This document shows, in pieces, positions 63,346 through 64,000 of a stretch of DNA of 64,000 nt. This DNA comes from Paracoccaceae bacterium. Its GTDB lineage: Bacteria; Pseudomonadota; Alphaproteobacteria; Rhodobacterales; Rhodobacteraceae. The stretch lies in contig JAKVCP010000011.1 of assembly GCA_022448925.1 (NCBI GenBank), positions 1-64,000 on the forward strand, read 5' to 3'. The position numbers and the translations under genes were made by a program. Position 1 is the stretch's first letter, and the number at the start of each line of letters is the position of its first letter. The notes below the pieces were generated by a model. That model did not search any database. It was not told the origin of the DNA and worked only from the letters and a program-made list of their open reading frames with translations.

Positions 63346-63485
63346 TGCTTCATCCTTTCGCAATAGGCCGGCGCCGCAGTCAGAGGGGTGGTCGGACAGG
63401 CCTCTTGGGCCCGCGCCCGTTCATACAGGATGCCGCACACGAAGGCGAGGATCGCCACGATGATCAGACGGATCAGTCGAAACAT
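63342..63485 (-). CDS. 47-residue signal-anchored small protein
   Basis: ATG 63485 opens MFRLIRLIIVAILAFVCGIL followed by YERARAQEACPTTPL and CERMKQ. One membrane segment and a short periplasmic tail with two cysteines are predicted. The frame upstream to 63536 passes through the hairpin behind rpsP and is not used. 4-base overlap with the next gene. Confidence 0.6.
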   Translation of the reverse strand: MFRLIRLIIVAILAFVCGILYERARAQEACPTTPLTAAPAYCERMKQ

Positions 63486-63511
63486 GTCAGACCCTTCGAA
63501 CAAAGGGGCAC

Positions 63512-63538
63512 AGGTGGCCCGACGCAATCGGGCCACCT
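63512..63538 (-). promoter_or_regulatory. Strong intercistronic hairpin downstream of rpsP
   Basis: AGGTGGCCCGA (63512-63522) pairs perfectly with TCGGGCCACCT (63528-63538) around a 5-base loop, ten bases after the rpsP stop. No T-run follows, so it is better read as an mRNA processing or attenuation element separating abundant S16 synthesis from the genes behind it. Confidence 0.7.
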
Positions 63539-63547
63539 CTCCGAAAC

Positions 63548-63910
63548 TTATTCGGAAGCAGCTTCCGCAGCTTCTGCGGCCTTCGCGGCCTTTTCTTCTG
63601 CGCGCTCTTGCGCTTTCTGGCCGGGGACGGCCTTCTTGGGGTTCGAACGCTCTTTCTTGGGCAGCTCGCCCGCGGCTTCGAGGAAGCGCGACACGCGGTC
63701 GGTGACCTGTGCGCCTTCGCCCAGCCAGTACTTGACGCGATCCATGTCCATCTTCACGCGCTCTTCGCTGTCTTTCGGCAGCAGCGGGTTGTAGGTGCCC
63801 AGCTTTTCAATAAAGCGGCCGTCACGCGGCATGCGGCTGTCAGCTGCAACGATGCGATAGAAAGGACGCTTTTTTGAGCCGCCACGGGCCAGACGGATTT
63901 TGATTGCCAT
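63548..63910 (-). CDS. rpsP: 30S ribosomal protein S16
   Basis: The 120-residue protein begins [20 protein letters not shown] and continues [20 protein letters not shown]-like ([20 protein letters not shown]). A long Ala/Glu/Lys-rich tail of about 25 residues is common in alphaproteobacterial S16. AAAGGAGAAACACA precedes the ATG. Confidence 0.97.
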   Translation of the reverse strand: MAIKIRLARGGSKKRPFYRIVAADSRMPRDGRFIEKLGTYNPLLPKDSEERVKMDMDRVKYWLGEGAQVTDRVSRFLEAAGELPKKERSNPKKAVPGQKAQERAEEKAAKAAEAAEAASE

Positions 63911-63955
63911 TGTGTTTCTCCTTTTCGAATGGCGGACAGGGTGCAGATCGCCCCC

Positions 63956-64000
63956 TTATTCTTGGTGTTTCTCGTGGTGTTTGATCACTTCGGCGATGAT
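63956..64000 (-). CDS. C-terminal end of probable chorismate mutase (partial)
   Basis: The last 14 codons before TAA (63958-63956) read IIAEVIKHHEKHQE. This matches what I recall of the C-terminus of the short AroQ-type chorismate mutase encoded just upstream of rpsP in Rhodobacterales (FxxFIIxEVIxHH). The rest is beyond the window, so the assignment rests on these residues and position only. Confidence 0.55.
   Translation of the reverse strand: MIAEVIKHHEKHQE

Noticed and set aside
1-64000. tRNA genes, CRISPR arrays, attachment sites, intact insertion sequences
   Set aside because: I looked for T-loop consensus, regularly spaced repeats, transposase motifs and terminal inverted repeats and found none that hold up by eye.

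Overview
The window reads as a chromosomal piece of an alphaproteobacterium of the order Rhodobacterales (roseobacter type). The support is: GC-rich coding sequence; an L-malyl-CoA lyase of the type used in the ethylmalonyl-CoA pathway; a form II CO-dehydrogenase-like cluster with coxD/E/G; a chorismate mutase-rpsP-rimM-trmD-rplS-rpmE block; many DUFs common in this order (DUF5665, DUF1643, DUF3035, DUF1244, SdhAF4); and an intergenic hairpin element ending in AAAGATGAAG that I associate with this group. I see no rRNA, tRNA, CRISPR array, prophage or intact insertion sequence.

Layout. 1-5.5 kb: an RTX-type calcium-binding protein cut by the left edge, then a leftward run rbfA - DUF2233 protein - truB - DUF1643 - DUF5665, divergent from dapB. 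5.5-14.2 kb: a rightward housekeeping run of rsmB, heparinase-like protein, purH, lspA, a DUF3035 lipoprotein and an M16 peptidase pair (one active, one lacking the zinc motif). 14.4-21.5 kb: dapA, a soluble lytic transglycosylase, an EamA transporter, MnmD with a divergent FAD oxidoreductase (a split MnmC arrangement) and a MocR-type regulator. 21.6-27.6 kb: malyl-CoA lyase divergent from a D-glutamate/D-amino-acid module (dgcN, dgcA, D-amino acid transaminase), followed by DUF1244 and an N-formylglutamate amidohydrolase-like gene. 27.7-30.2 kb: pyruvate kinase, a small membrane protein, rpmI-rplT and a terminator. 30.2-31.2 kb: about 1 kb of gene debris, including a DUF4238 N-terminal fragment.

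31.2-44.5 kb is one leftward metabolic block. A BMP-type nucleoside ABC transporter and a cytosine-deaminase-like amidohydrolase lead into coxD-coxE, a short AcoR-like regulator without the AAA+ domain, and coxG-coxS-coxL-coxM. CoxL carries the form II motif AYRGAGR, so carbon monoxide is unlikely to be the main substrate. A perfect 8+8 palindrome and a GG-N10-GC promoter-like element lie just upstream of coxG. 44.5-47.9 kb is a four-gene operon with overlapping starts and stops: a Tat-exported lactone-oxidase-like flavoprotein, a small membrane protein and two unrecognised exported or membrane proteins. 48.1-55.3 kb is a glycerol-3-phosphate acquisition operon (ugpB-A-E-C-Q) continuing by overlapping codons into a Na/Pi cotransporter with PhoU-like tail and a Nudix hydrolase, with a divergent LysR regulator. 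56.4-58.2 kb has a flavodoxin-like gene and an unrecognised coupled gene pair. 58.5-64 kb carries rpsP, rimM, trmD, rplS and rpmE, interrupted by a sulfotransferase-like gene, a DUF4274-like membrane protein and two tiny membrane proteins.

The best candidates for something undescribed are the four-gene lactone-oxidase operon (44.5-47.9 kb), the form II cox cluster tied to nucleobase uptake with its unusual regulator, the coupled unknown pair at 57.0-58.2 kb, and the repeated TTGCGC motif between mcl1 and dgcN. All functions are inferred by reading the sequence; no database search was possible.
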